Positions 9,151 to 18,128 of a stretch of DNA of 64,000 nt are shown piece by piece (the stretch's first letter is position 1; each line of letters opens with the position of its first letter). This DNA comes from Iamia sp963728655 (GTDB lineage Bacteria; Actinomycetota; Acidimicrobiia; Acidimicrobiales; Iamiaceae): positions 992,001 through 1,056,000 of the forward strand of contig CAVSLD010000006.1 of assembly GCA_963728655.1 (NCBI GenBank). Direction: 5' to 3'. The translations under genes and the position numbers were made by a program. Under the pieces are notes generated by a model that worked only from the letters and a program-made list of their open reading frames with translations, ran no database searches and was not told where the DNA came from.

Positions 9151-9803
9151 TCCGGGCCCGCCACCTCACCACCACCCGCGCCGACGGCGACCTCGCCGTC
9201 GGCGCGCCGGGTGACCTGGCCGCCCGGCGGGCCGCGGTGGTCGACCTCCCGTGGACGTGGCTGCGCCAGGTCCACGGCGCCGAGGTCGTGACCGTCACCC
9301 GGCCCGGCGAGCACGCCGGGGCACGCGCCGACGCCGCCGTCACCGCCGTGCCCGGGGCCGCCCTGGCCATCGGCACCGCCGACTGCGTGCCGGTCGTGCT
9401 GGTGGCCGACGGTGCCGTGGGTGTGGCCCACGCCGGGTGGCGGGGGCTCCTGGCCGGCGTGGTCGGGGCCACCGCCCGCGCCCTCGCGGACCTGGGCCGC
9501 CCCCCGGTCCGGGCCGTGGTCGGCCCCTGCATCCGCCCCGCGGACTACGAGTTCGGTGCCGACGACCTGGACCGGGTCGCGGCCCGCTGGGGCGAGGGCG
9601 TGCGGGCGACCACCCGGCACGGGCACCCGGCCCTCGACGTGGTGGCCGGCGTGCGGGCCGCCCTGGCCGAGGTCGGGGTGGACGACGTCGACGACGAGGG
9701 GCGCTGCACGGCCGCCGACCCGTCGCGCTGGTGGTCGCACCGGGCCCGCGCCGACGCGGGGCGCATGGCCACCGTCGCCTGGCTCGAGGAGGTCGACGGG
9801 TGA
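9147..9803 (+). CDS. pgeF: PgeF/YfiH multicopper-oxidase-like peptidoglycan editing factor
   Basis: DUF152 family, thought to remove L-Ser-containing muropeptide precursors made by MurC error. About 218 residues with the family motifs QVHGAEVVTV, TADCVPVVLV, VAHAGWRGLLAGV (zinc His), GPCIRPADYEFG and CTAADPSRWWSHRA. The start is a problem: there is no ATG, GTG or TTG in frame before the conserved core. The best fit is CTG at 9147, overlapping the ftsZ stop as CTGA. The protein may then be translated by coupling from ftsZ. The 3' end overlaps yggS by 4 bp. Confidence 0.88.
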   Translation: MIRARHLTTTRADGDLAVGAPGDLAARRAAVVDLPWTWLRQVHGAEVVTVTRPGEHAGARADAAVTAVPGAALAIGTADCVPVVLVADGAVGVAHAGWRGLLAGVVGATARALADLGRPPVRAVVGPCIRPADYEFGADDLDRVAARWGEGVRATTRHGHPALDVVAGVRAALAEVGVDDVDDEGRCTAADPSRWWSHRARADAGRMATVAWLEEVDG

Positions 9804-10453
9804 TCCCCTGCACGGTCGCCCCCGACGTGCTGGCGGCGCGGGTCGCGACGGTCCGCGCCCGGATCGAGGCCGCCGGCGGTGACCCCGCGGCCGTCACCCT
9901 GGTCGGCGTGACCAAGGGCTTCGACGCCACCGCGCCGGCCGCCGCGGTGGCGGCCGGGCTCACCGACCTGGGCGAGAGCTACGCCCAGGAGGCGGTGGGG
10001 AAGGCCGCGGCCGCACCCGACGGCGTGCGCTGGCACTGGGTGGGCCGCCTCCAGCGCAACAAGGTCCGCCAGGTGGCCCCCTTCGTCCACCTCTGGCACA
10101 GCGTCGACCGGGCCCGCCTGGGGGCCGAGATCGCTCGGCGGGCCCCCGGTGCCGCGGTGCTGGCCCAGGTCAACACCTCGGGCGAGGACGCCCAGGGCGG
10201 TTGCCCCCCGGCCGACACCGCCGCGCTGGTCGCCGACCTGCGGGCCGAGGGCCTCGAGGTGCGCGGCCTCATGACCATCGCGGCCCGCGGCGACGGCGCC
10301 GCGGCCTGCTTCCGCACCCTCCGGGGCCTGGCCGACGACCTCGGTCTGGCGGAGCGCTCGATGGGCATGTCGGCCGACCTGGAGGCCGCCGTGGCCGAGG
10401 GTGCGACCATGGTGCGGGTGGGCACCGCCCTGTTCGGCGCCCGCGACGGCTGA
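9800..10453 (+). CDS. yggS: YggS-type PLP homeostasis protein
   Basis: Alanine-racemase-fold (TIM barrel) protein that binds pyridoxal phosphate and controls its free level; not a racemase. 217 residues. The PLP lysine is in LVGVTKGFD, followed by LGESYAQEA (usual form GENYVQE), WHWVGRLQRNKVRQV, QVNTSGEDAQGG and GLMTIA; the C-terminus has SMGMSADLEAAVAEGATMVRVGTALFG, written here in two blocks of one motif region. GTG start overlaps the pgeF stop. The next gene, sepF, has its own promoter. Confidence 0.94.
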   Translation: MIPCTVAPDVLAARVATVRARIEAAGGDPAAVTLVGVTKGFDATAPAAAVAAGLTDLGESYAQEAVGKAAAAPDGVRWHWVGRLQRNKVRQVAPFVHLWHSVDRARLGAEIARRAPGAAVLAQVNTSGEDAQGGCPPADTAALVADLRAEGLEVRGLMTIAARGDGAAACFRTLRGLADDLGLAERSMGMSADLEAAVAEGATMVRVGTALFGARDG

Positions 10454-10517
10454 TGCGCCGACGCACGACACGACCCCACGACCAGGGGCCGGGACCGGCC
10501 GCCGACCACCCAGTCGG

Positions 10518-10523
10518 TATGCT
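10518..10523 (+). promoter_or_regulatory. Candidate -10 (TATGCT) for sepF
   Basis: TATGCT lies 18 bases before the sepF ATG in the 88-base gap after yggS, with a strong aggagg at 10532-10537. The hexamer is identical to the one at 16833 upstream of the DksA-like gene. No convincing -35 is visible. Confidence 0.5.
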
Positions 10524-10541
10524 GCCCGCCCAGGAGGACCG

Positions 10542-11153
10542 ATGGCGACCATGTGGCGCAAAGCGATGCTCTACCTCGGGCTCGGACCCGACGAGGAGTA
10601 CGACGACTACGACCCCGGCTACGACGACCCGGCCCCGGCGTCGGCGCGCCCGTCGCGCCCCGTCGCCCCGCCGCCGGTCGACCCCGACCCATCGCCCGCA
10701 CCGGCCTCGGCGGTGGGCGCGGTGCGGCCCATGAACCCGGTGCGCCAGCCCGAGCCCGCCGGCGACTTCGCCAGCCAGGTCGGTGCCGCCGGCGGCCTCG
10801 GCCGCATCGAGGGCGGCACCGGTGCCGGCCTCGGTGCCACCCCCCGACCCAAGGTGGTCCGTCCCATGCCCGTCGCCTCGACCGCCCGCCCCCGCCTGGT
10901 GGTGCCCTCGCACTTCAACCAGGCCCAGGAGGTGGCCGACACCTTCAAGGGCGAGCAGCCCGTCGTGATGAACCTGCGCCACGCCGACCGCGAGGTCTCC
11001 CGGCGGCTCATCGACTTCTCGAGCGGCCTCTGCTACGGCCTGGGCGGGCGCATGGACAAGCTGGACTCGCAGGTGTACCTGCTCAGCCCGGCGAACGTCG
11101 ACGTCTCGGAGGACGAGCGCGCCCGCCTGCGCCAGCGCGGCTACGAGGACTGA
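10542..11153 (+). CDS. sepF: SepF, FtsZ membrane anchor
   Basis: Cell-division protein that binds the FtsZ C-terminal peptide and tethers it to the membrane. 203 residues. The N-terminus MATMWRKAMLYLGLG is the amphipathic membrane-targeting helix. Residues about 16-125 are an acidic then Pro/Ala-rich linker. The C-terminal DUF552 domain follows: PSHFNQAQEVADTFK, PVVMNLRHADREVSRRLIDF and QVYLLSPANVDVS. ATG at 10542 is only 4 bases after aggagg; the ATG at 10551 is an alternative start that keeps the helix. Confidence 0.94.
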   Translation: MATMWRKAMLYLGLGPDEEYDDYDPGYDDPAPASARPSRPVAPPPVDPDPSPAPASAVGAVRPMNPVRQPEPAGDFASQVGAAGGLGRIEGGTGAGLGATPRPKVVRPMPVASTARPRLVVPSHFNQAQEVADTFKGEQPVVMNLRHADREVSRRLIDFSSGLCYGLGGRMDKLDSQVYLLSPANVDVSEDERARLRQRGYED

Positions 11154-11165
11154 CCGCCGCACCTG

Positions 11166-11432
11166 ATGGACGCCATCCTCCCGCTTCTCTGCTACGCGGC
11201 GATCGGGTACCAGCTCGTGATCCTCGCCGCGATCATCGTCAGCTGGTTCCCGCTCGAGCCCGGCTCCGCCCTCGAGGGCGTCCGCAACGGCCTGCGCACC
11301 GTCACCGAGCCCGTGCTGGGCCCGGTGCGCCGGGCCCTGCCGCCCGTGCGCCTCGGCGGCATGGCCCTCGACCTCTCGCCGATCATCGTGCTGATCGGCC
11401 TGCAGGTCCTGCAGGCGATCATCTGCGGCTAG
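11166..11432 (+). CDS. yggT: YggT-family membrane protein
   Basis: Small integral membrane protein of 88 residues with two hydrophobic segments (about 5-27, LLCYAAIGYQLVILAAIIVS, and 69-87) and the conserved loop SWFPLEPGS and TVTEPVLGPVRRALPP between them. The family lies beside sepF and divIVA in most Gram-positive division clusters; a role in division or osmotic tolerance has been proposed, with the mechanism unknown. ATG start 12 bases after the sepF stop. Confidence 0.9.
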   Translation: MDAILPLLCYAAIGYQLVILAAIIVSWFPLEPGSALEGVRNGLRTVTEPVLGPVRRALPPVRLGGMALDLSPIIVLIGLQVLQAIICG

Positions 11433-11493
11433 CGCCGCCACCCGTCCCCGCCGTGCGGCGGTGACGGACGACCGGCCCGGGGCGGGGGCTGAC

Positions 11494-11499
11494 TACGAT
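11494..11499 (+). promoter_or_regulatory. Candidate -10 (TACGAT) for divIVA
   Basis: TACGAT ends 6 bases before the divIVA ATG. Initiation about 7 bases downstream of the -10 would put the transcript start on the ATG itself, so a leaderless mRNA is likely. No Shine-Dalgarno sequence is seen before this ATG, which agrees. Confidence 0.5.
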
Positions 11500-11505
11500 C
11501 GCCCC

Positions 11506-12618
11506 ATGGACGTCTCCTCCAGCCTCACGGGCCCCAAGGAGTTCCGCATCGTCAAGCGGGGGTACGACCCGGACGAGGTGGACGCCTTCCTCGACCAGAT
11601 CGCCCTCGGGGTGTCCGAGCTCAAGCGCAAGCTGGCCGAGGCGAACGACGCCGCGACCGCGGCGCCGGCCGCGCCCGCGGCGCCGTCGACCGACGACGCG
11701 GGGCGGGCCGACGAGATCCACCGGGCCCTGATCCTGGCCCAGCGGGCGGCCGACGAGGAGGTCCGCAAGGCCACCGAGGAGGCCGAGGCCATCCGGGCCG
11801 ACGCCCAGGCCGCGGCCGACGACTCCCGACTCCAGTCCGACGCCGCCGCGGCCGAGAAGCGCGCCGCGGTGGAGGAGGAGGTCGCCCGGCGCCGCGAGGA
11901 GGGCCGGGCCGCCCTCCTGTCCGAGATCAGCGAGCTCGAGGGCGTGCGCGACTCCCTGGCCGGCGACGTGGTCGTGCTCGAGCGCCACGTCGACGAGCAG
12001 CGCGAGGTCGTGCAGGCGGCCATCGGCGAGCTCCAGTCGCTGCTCGACCACCCCGAGGCCTTCCGGGTGGCGGCCACCACGGGCGTCGACGTGAGCACCC
12101 ACCTCACCGCCGACCCCGTGACCCGCACCGACCCCGACGAGGGCGACGACGACCCCGGACCCGACGCCGGTCCCGGCGGCCCCGCCGACGAGGGCCCGCC
12201 CCCCGCCCCCCTGCCCGACGACGGTGGGGTCACCGACGATGCCGGCGACGGCCACCAGGGCCCGGCCACGACCGAGCCGGAGCCCGCCCCCGAGCCGGTC
12301 CGCGCCGCCGCTCCGGTGGCCGACCCTCCCACCCCGCCCGAGGCGGCGCCGGCCGATGCCGCGCCGTCGTCGGCCGAGGACCCGTCGATCGACCTCCGGG
12401 TCGGGGTCGACGAGGGTGACGGCGGGCCGCCCACCGAGGCCCTGGCCCCGGTCGGCGGGGCCGACAGCGAGGACGCCTTCCTGGCCGAGCTGCGCAAGGC
12501 GATGCTCGACGACGAGCCCCTCGGTCCGCGTCGCGACGACGACGGTCCCGCCGCCGGCGGCCCGGTCGAGGCCGACGAGCCGTCCCGGGGCCGCTCCCGG
12601 TTCGGTCGCCGCCGCTAG
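11506..12618 (+). CDS. divIVA: DivIVA/Wag31-like polar growth protein
   Basis: Coiled-coil protein that marks negatively curved membrane at poles and septa. 370 residues. The N-terminal DivIVA domain has EFRIVKRGYDPDEVDAFLDQI, here noted as EFRIVKRGYDPDEVDAFL, and is followed by an Ala-rich insert and a long Glu/Ala/Arg coiled coil (about 75-190). The C-terminal half is a disordered acidic Pro/Asp-rich region ending in the basic tail SRGRSRFGRRR. The first residues MDVSSSLTGPKEF differ from the usual MPLTPADV start. GTG at 11461 is in frame but less likely, given the -10 hexamer between it and the ATG. Confidence 0.9.
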   Translation: MDVSSSLTGPKEFRIVKRGYDPDEVDAFLDQIALGVSELKRKLAEANDAATAAPAAPAAPSTDDAGRADEIHRALILAQRAADEEVRKATEEAEAIRADAQAAADDSRLQSDAAAAEKRAAVEEEVARRREEGRAALLSEISELEGVRDSLAGDVVVLERHVDEQREVVQAAIGELQSLLDHPEAFRVAATTGVDVSTHLTADPVTRTDPDEGDDDPGPDAGPGGPADEGPPPAPLPDDGGVTDDAGDGHQGPATTEPEPAPEPVRAAAPVADPPTPPEAAPADAAPSSAEDPSIDLRVGVDEGDGGPPTEALAPVGGADSEDAFLAELRKAMLDDEPLGPRRDDDGPAAGGPVEADEPSRGRSRFGRRR

Positions 12619-12711
12619 CCGGCCGCCCCCGCCCACCTCGGCCCGACCGGGAGGGACGGCTGCCTCGACGGCGAACCTCAGGGTGTCCACCCGTCCCCGG
12701 AGGTCCCCACC

Positions 12712-13590
12712 GTGCTCGTCGTCGCCGCCCTGGCCCTGGTGGTCGCGGCCGCCGCCTTCCTCGTCACCGGCCTGACCAGCGGCGAGGTCGGCGACCTCTA
12801 CCTGTCCATGGTCCTCTGCGGGGCGTCGCTGGTCGTGCTGGCCCTCTCGGCCCGCGTCGCCCGCCCCCGGCGGGCGCCGAGCGCCGACGCCCCGCGGGAC
12901 CTGGCGCCCGACGAGGCCCCCGCCGCCCTGCTGCCGGCCGACGCCGACGCCGACGGCGTCGAGGACGTCACCGTCGAGGGCGCCGGCGGGCAGCCCGACG
13001 ATGCGGAGGAGGCCGACGAGGTCCCCGCCGGCGACGAGCCCGTCCCGGCCGCGGCGGCGGCCCCGGCCGACGCCGGCCTGACCATGTGGGCGCCGTCGTC
13101 GCCGTCGGCCGCACCCGAGGCCGCGACCGCGACCGCGACCGAGTCCCGGACCCGGCCGCAGCCGGAGATCGCCGCCCCGGCCGAGGCCGATCCGGCGGTC
13201 GACCTCACGCCCGCCGGGGGGCTGGCCTTCCCCATCGCGGACTACGACGACCTCGAGGCGATCCAGGTGCTGCCCCTCGTGCCCCGCCTCTACCCCGACG
13301 AGGTGCCGGTGGTCGCGGCCCGCGAGCGCGAGGGCCGGGCCCGGCCCGTGGTGCTCGATGCCCTGGCCGAGGCCGGCGCCGACCCGGGCCTGGCCTTCCC
13401 CGTCGCCGGCTACGACGACCTCGGCGCCGACGAGGTGGTGGCCCGCCTCGACGACCTCGACGACGAGGACCTCGCCCTGGTCGAGCGGTCCGAGCGGGCC
13501 GGGGCGGCCCGGGCCGGCGTGCTGGTCGCGGTGGCCGGGCGGCGCCGTCGGGCCCGCCGCGGCGCCGCGGCCCAGGTCACCCCCGTCTAG
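12712..13590 (+). CDS. Membrane protein with two C-terminal YDDL repeats
   Basis: Unassigned protein of 292 residues. Two adjacent hydrophobic segments at the N-terminus (about 1-20 and 28-46) form a membrane hairpin; residues 50-165 are an acidic Ala/Pro/Glu-rich linker. The C-terminus has two copies of a roughly 50-residue unit that begin GLAFPIADYDDLEAIQVLP and GLAFPVAGYDDLGADEVVA, each followed by a charged helix (REREGRARPVVL; SERAGAARAGVL). Similar YD-L helical units are known to me from other actinobacterial proteins of unknown role. GTG start with ggagg 8 bases upstream. Between divIVA and the convergent ileS. Confidence 0.7.
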   Translation: MLVVAALALVVAAAAFLVTGLTSGEVGDLYLSMVLCGASLVVLALSARVARPRRAPSADAPRDLAPDEAPAALLPADADADGVEDVTVEGAGGQPDDAEEADEVPAGDEPVPAAAAAPADAGLTMWAPSSPSAAPEAATATATESRTRPQPEIAAPAEADPAVDLTPAGGLAFPIADYDDLEAIQVLPLVPRLYPDEVPVVAAREREGRARPVVLDALAEAGADPGLAFPVAGYDDLGADEVVARLDDLDDEDLALVERSERAGAARAGVLVAVAGRRRRARRGAAAQVTPV

Positions 13591-13618
13591 GTCACCCCCG
13601 TCCCGGTCGGCCCCCGGG

Positions 13619-16600
13619 TCAGACCCGTCGGAGGGCGACCACGGCCTCGACGCCGTCGAGGTCGACCGTCCGCACGTGGCGGTGGGCGCCCTCGTCGACG
13701 GCGGCGACCTCGCCCACGGTCACCTCGGTGGCCAGGGTGTCGGCGGCCAGCCGGTCCCGGTGGGCCTCGGCCGCCCCCACCACGTCGGCGTCGCCGCCGA
13801 CCTGGAGCGCGATCCGGTCCGAGAGGGCCAGGTCGGCCTCCTTGCGCAGGTCGTTGACGGCCCGCACCAGCTCGCGGGCCACGCCCTCGGCCCGGAGGTC
13901 GTCGTCGACGGCCAGGTCGAGGGCCACGGCCCAGCCCCCCTCCTCGGCCAGGGCGAAGGCCTCGTGGTGCCGAGCCCGGAGCTCCACGTCGTCGGCGGTC
14001 AGGCGCTCGCCCGCCACCTCGATGGCGCCCTCGTCCTCGAGCTGGTGGCGCAGGGCCGTGCCGTCGGCCGCGGCCAGGGCCGCCTTGACCTCGGGCACCT
14101 TGGGCCCCAGCCGGGGCCCGAGGGCCCGGAAGTTGGGGATGACCTCCCAGGTCATGAGGCCCGAGAGGGTGTCGACCTCCTCCAGCGCCCGCACGTTGAG
14201 CTCGGCGGCCACCTCGGCCCGGAGCTCGTCGGTGAGGGTGCCGTCGCGGTGCAGCAGCAGCGCGCGCGACAGCGGCTGGCGGACCTTCACCTTGGCGTCG
14301 GTGCGAGCCGCCCGGCCCAGGGCCACCAGCCGGCGGGCCACGGCCATGCCGTCGGCCAGGGCCTCGGCCTCGGCGTCGGGGGCCGCGGCGGTGGGCCAGT
14401 CGGCCAGGTGCACCGAGTCGGCCCCGGTCAGCACCGTGTGGACCTCCTCGGCGAGGAAGGGGCAGAAGGGCGCCAGGAGGCGCGCGGTGACCACCAGGCA
14501 GTGGTGCAGCGTGGCGTGGGCCTGCGGGTCGTCGGCCCCCCAGAACCGGGGCCGGCTGCGGCGGACGTACCAGTTGGACAGGTCGTCGACGAAGGCTGCC
14601 AGGCGCGACGCGCCGGTGAGGGCGTCGAAGCCCTCCAGTGCCGCGGTGACCGTGGCCACCGTCTCGTCGAGCTGGCCCAGCACCCACCGGTCGAGGACGT
14701 GGGTGGGGGAGGGGCGGGCGTCGCCGTCGGGCTCCCACCCGTCGAGGTCGGCGTAGGTGGTGAAGAACCCGACCACGTTCCACAGGGTGATGAGCGTCTG
14801 GCGGGTGCTCTCCCGGATGGCCTCGTCGAACACCCGGCGGGGGCTCCACGGCTGGCCCGCGGAGAAGAAGTACCAGCGCAGGCCGTCGGCGCCGAAGCGC
14901 CCGAAGGCGTCCCAGGGGTCGATGACGTTGCCCTTGGACTTCGACATCTTGCGCCCCTCCTCGTCCACGATGTGGCCGAGGCAGACGACGTTGCGGTACG
15001 GGCTCTGGTCGAACACCAGCGTGTTCACCGCGAGGAGGCTGTAGAACCAGCCGCGGGTCTGGTCGATGGCCTCGCAGATGAAGTCGGCGGGGAAGGCGGC
15101 CGGGGCCTCGTCGCCACCGAGGAAGTGCTGCTGGGCGCTGGGCATGGAGCCGGAGTCGAACCAGGCGTCGAGCACCGGCGGCAGGCGGTGGGCGGTGCTC
15201 TCGCAGCGCCGGGCAGGGGAACGTGACCTCGTCGACGTAGGGGCGGTGGAGGTCGAGCTCGGAGAGGTCGCGCCCGGCCCGCTCGGACAGCTCGGCCACC
15301 GTGCCGATGCAGGTGTCGTGGCCCTCGTCGCAGCGCCAGATGGGCAGCGGGGTGCCCCAGTAGCGGTCGCGCGACAGGGCCCAGTCGATGTTGGACTCGA
15401 GCCACTTGCCGAAGCGGCCGTGCTTGATGTGCTCGGGGTGCCAGCCGATGCGGTCGTTCTCGCGCAGCAGGGCGTCGCGGGTGGCCTCGGTGCGGGCGAA
15501 CCAGGAGGTCTTGGCCCAGTAGATGAGGGGGGTGCCGCACCGCCAGCAGTGCGGGTAGCTGTGCTCGTAGGGCTCGGCGGCCAGCAGCAGGCCACGGGCC
15601 GCCAGGTCGTCGATGATGTCGTCGTCGGCGTCCTTGACGAAGCGCCCGGCGTAGGCCGGCACGATGGCGTCGAAGGCGGCGGCGGCGTCGACGGGGTTGA
15701 GCACCGGCAGGTCCTCGGCCTTGCCGACGCGGGAGTCGTCCTCGCCGAAGGCCGGCGCGAGGTGGACGATGCCGGAGCCGTCGTCGGTGGTGACGAAGTC
15801 GGCCGCCACCACCCGCTGACCCCGGTCGTCGAGGGGGAGGAGGTCGAAGGGACGGGAGTAGGTGGTGCCGACCAGCTCGGTGCCGGTGACGCGGGCCACG
15901 ACCTCGGCGTCGGGGTGGCGGCGCTGCTGGGCGGCCTCGGCCATGACCAGGTCGGCCCCGTCGCCGGTGCGGACCCGGACGTAGGTGATGTCGGCGCCGA
16001 CGGCCGCGGCGACGTGGGAGACCAGCGTCCAGGGGGTGGTGGTCCACACCACCAGGTCGGCGCCGGCCACCGCGTCGGGCCCGTGGGTCACCGGCAGCCG
16101 GACCCAGGCCGACCGGTCGACCACGTCCTGGTAGCCCTGGGCCACCTCGTGGCTGGAGAGGGCGGTGCCGCAGCGTCCGCAGTAGGGGCTGACGCGGTGG
16201 CCCTCGTAGAGCAGGCCCCGGTCCCACATCTGGCGGACCAGCCACCAGACCGACTCGACGTAGCCGTCGTCGAGGGTCCAGTAGGCGTCCTCGGTGTCGA
16301 TCCAGGTGCCCGACCGGGTGGTGAGCGAGGTCCAGTCCTCCACGTAGCGCTGCACCGACGCCCGGCACCGGGCGTTGAACTCGGCGATGCCGTAGGCCTC
16401 GATCTCGTGCTTGTTGTGGAGGTCGAGCTCCTTCTCCACGGCCAGCTCCACCGGGAGCCCGTGGCAGTCCCACCCGCCCTTGCGGGGCACGCGGCGGCCC
16501 CGCATGGTCTGGAAGCGGGGGTAGAGGTCCTTGAACACCCGGGCCCAGACGTGGTGCAGTCCGGGGCGGCCGTTGGCCGTGGGGGGACCCTCGTAGAACA

Positions 16601-16727
16601 CCCAGGGCTCGCCGTCGGGCCGGCTGTCGCGCACCCGGGCCGGGATGTCCTCGGCGTCCCACCGTGCGAGCACGCGCTCCTCCAGCGCGACCAGGTCCAG
16701 GGCGGTGTCGACGGGGCCGAAGGGCAT
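13619..16727 (-). CDS. ileS: IleS, isoleucyl-tRNA synthetase, one frameshift
   Basis: Charges tRNA-Ile and edits valine. About 1035 residues after repair. The first fragment contains the HIGH-type motif GPPTANGRPGLHHVWAR, the editing domain (VVWTTTPWTLVSHVAA) and WALSRDRYWGTPLPIWRC. The second has DAWFDSGSM, the signature GRKMSKSKGN and the anticodon-binding domain to the end. Both are in good order but in different frames. An extra base near 15206 (minus strand gcgCtgc, after EVTFPCPA) explains this. ATG start at 16727. The gene is essential and the rest is clean, so a sequence error is likely. It is divergent from the DksA-like gene. Confidence 0.93.
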
Positions 16728-16832
16728 CCCGTCACCTTACGAGGGCACCCTCGCGGTGCCCCAGGGGGATCGGCCCGGCGACCAGCGGGGACGCGGTCCG
16801 GTCCGGGTTCCGGTGCGGGGGCCCGGGGTCGC

Positions 16833-16838
16833 TATGCT
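16833..16838 (+). promoter_or_regulatory. Candidate -10 (TATGCT) for the DksA-like gene
   Basis: TATGCT in the 146-base ileS/DksA-like divergent gap, 35 bases before the ATG at 16874, with ggtggag (16864-16870) as ribosome site. Same hexamer as upstream of sepF. Confidence 0.45.
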
Positions 16839-16873
16839 GCGGCACCTTTCGACCACGGAGAAGGTGGAGCCCG

Positions 16874-17542
16874 ATGGCTCAGACCACGAAGAAGGCGGCG
16901 CGGGGCGGGGCGGGCAAGACGCCCGCCAGGAAGGCGTCCGCCTCCTCCGGGAAGGCGACGAGGAAGAAGGCGCCGAGCAAGAAGGCCGGTGCCACCAGGC
17001 CGACCGCCACGACGTCCACCACCAAGAAGTCCCCCACCAAGACGACGGCCACCAAGAAGGCCCCGACAGCGAAGGCAGCGACCACCAAGGTGTCTCCCAC
17101 CAAGGCTCCGGCCCAGAAGACGGCGGCCAAGAAGGCCCCCGCCAAGAAGGCCGCCCGCACCAAGTCCCCCTTCTCGAAGGCGTTCCTCACCTCCCAGCGC
17201 GCCGCGCTGCTGGAGGAGCGCGCCACCTACCTGGGCCAGGCCGAGAGCCTGAAGGCCGAGGCCGACTCCCTCGTGGCCGACGTCGACCCCGGCGACGTGC
17301 AGTTCGACGAGGAGTCGGGCGAGGGCGACAGCCTGGCCATCGAGCGCGACCGCGACCTGGCCCTGTCCAACCAGGCCCGCCAGGCGGTCGAGGAGATCGA
17401 CCACGCCCTGGCCAAGTTCGACCTGGGCACCTACGGGATCTGCGAGATCTCGGGCGACCCCATCCCGGAGGAGCGCCTGGAGGCGATCCCCTGGGCCCGC
17501 GAGCGCGTGGAGCACAAGATCGGCGGGCTCGGTCGTCGCTGA
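16874..17542 (+). CDS. DksA/TraR-like protein with histone-like tail and degenerate zinc finger
   Basis: 222 residues in two parts. Residues 1-100 are almost only Lys, Ala, Thr, Pro and Ser (KKAPSKKAGATRPT and similar), like histone H1-type bacterial tails that bind DNA. Residues about 100-222 match the DksA/TraR coiled-coil family: LTSQRAALLEERATYLGQAE, ARQAVEEIDHALAKFDLGTYG and PIPEERLEAIPWARERVEHK. In the zinc-finger core only the first of four cysteines remains (GICEISGDP; the others are Ser, Arg, His), so zinc binding is unlikely. A nucleoid or RNA-polymerase role is inferred. ATG start; lspA may overlap its end. Confidence 0.8.
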   Translation: MAQTTKKAARGGAGKTPARKASASSGKATRKKAPSKKAGATRPTATTSTTKKSPTKTTATKKAPTAKAATTKVSPTKAPAQKTAAKKAPAKKAARTKSPFSKAFLTSQRAALLEERATYLGQAESLKAEADSLVADVDPGDVQFDEESGEGDSLAIERDRDLALSNQARQAVEEIDHALAKFDLGTYGICEISGDPIPEERLEAIPWARERVEHKIGGLGRR

Positions 17543-17636
17543 GGCCCCCCGCCCCGAGGCCGATCCGGCCGGGCCCCCCGACGCGGCGGGCGACCCCCCC
17601 CGCCCCCGCCGCCGCGGGGTCCCCCACCTCCGCCTG

Positions 17637-18128
17637 GTGGCCGGCGTGGCCCTCACCGCGGTGGTGGTCGACCAGCTGAGCAAGACCTGGGCCCTGCGGC
17701 GGCTGGCCGGGCGGGCCCCGCTCGACGTGGTCGGGTCGCTGCGCTTCAACCTGACCTGGAACACCGGGGCCTCGTTCAGCCTGGGCGACGGTCGCAACCT
17801 GGGCCCCGTCATCGCCCTCGTCGCCCTGGGCGTGGTGGGCTGGCTCCTGTGGGCCGGCTACACCGCCCGCCCCGTCGGCGCGGTGGCCGCCGGCCTGGTC
17901 GCCGGGGGCGCGGTCGGCAACCTGGCTGACCGGGCCCTGCGCTCGGGCCCGGCCGGCGCGCCGGCCGGGTTCATGGGCGGTGCCGTCGTCGACTTCATCG
18001 ACGTCCAGTGGTGGCCCGTGTTCAACGTGGCCGACGCCGGCATCGTGTGCGGGGCCGTCCTGCTGGTGGTGGCCTCGCTCTTCGAGCCGCAGGGGTCGCA
18101 GGCGCCGGCGGGGACCGGCGACGGGTGA
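17637..18128 (+). CDS. lspA: LspA, signal peptidase II
   Basis: Membrane aspartyl protease that cleaves prolipoprotein signal peptides; the window encodes several lipoproteins it could process. At least 163 residues. Motifs: VVVDQLSKTWAL, FNLTWNTGASFSL, GGAVGNLADRAL (catalytic Asp) and WPVFNVADAGIVCG (second Asp). Start is uncertain: GTG 17637 gives an unusually short first helix, while the open frame continues upstream over a Pro/Arg-rich stretch without ATG, GTG or TTG. The true start may be a rare codon or be hidden by an indel. The 3' end overlaps rluD by 4 bp. Confidence 0.9.
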   Translation: MAGVALTAVVVDQLSKTWALRRLAGRAPLDVVGSLRFNLTWNTGASFSLGDGRNLGPVIALVALGVVGWLLWAGYTARPVGAVAAGLVAGGAVGNLADRALRSGPAGAPAGFMGGAVVDFIDVQWWPVFNVADAGIVCGAVLLVVASLFEPQGSQAPAGTGDG

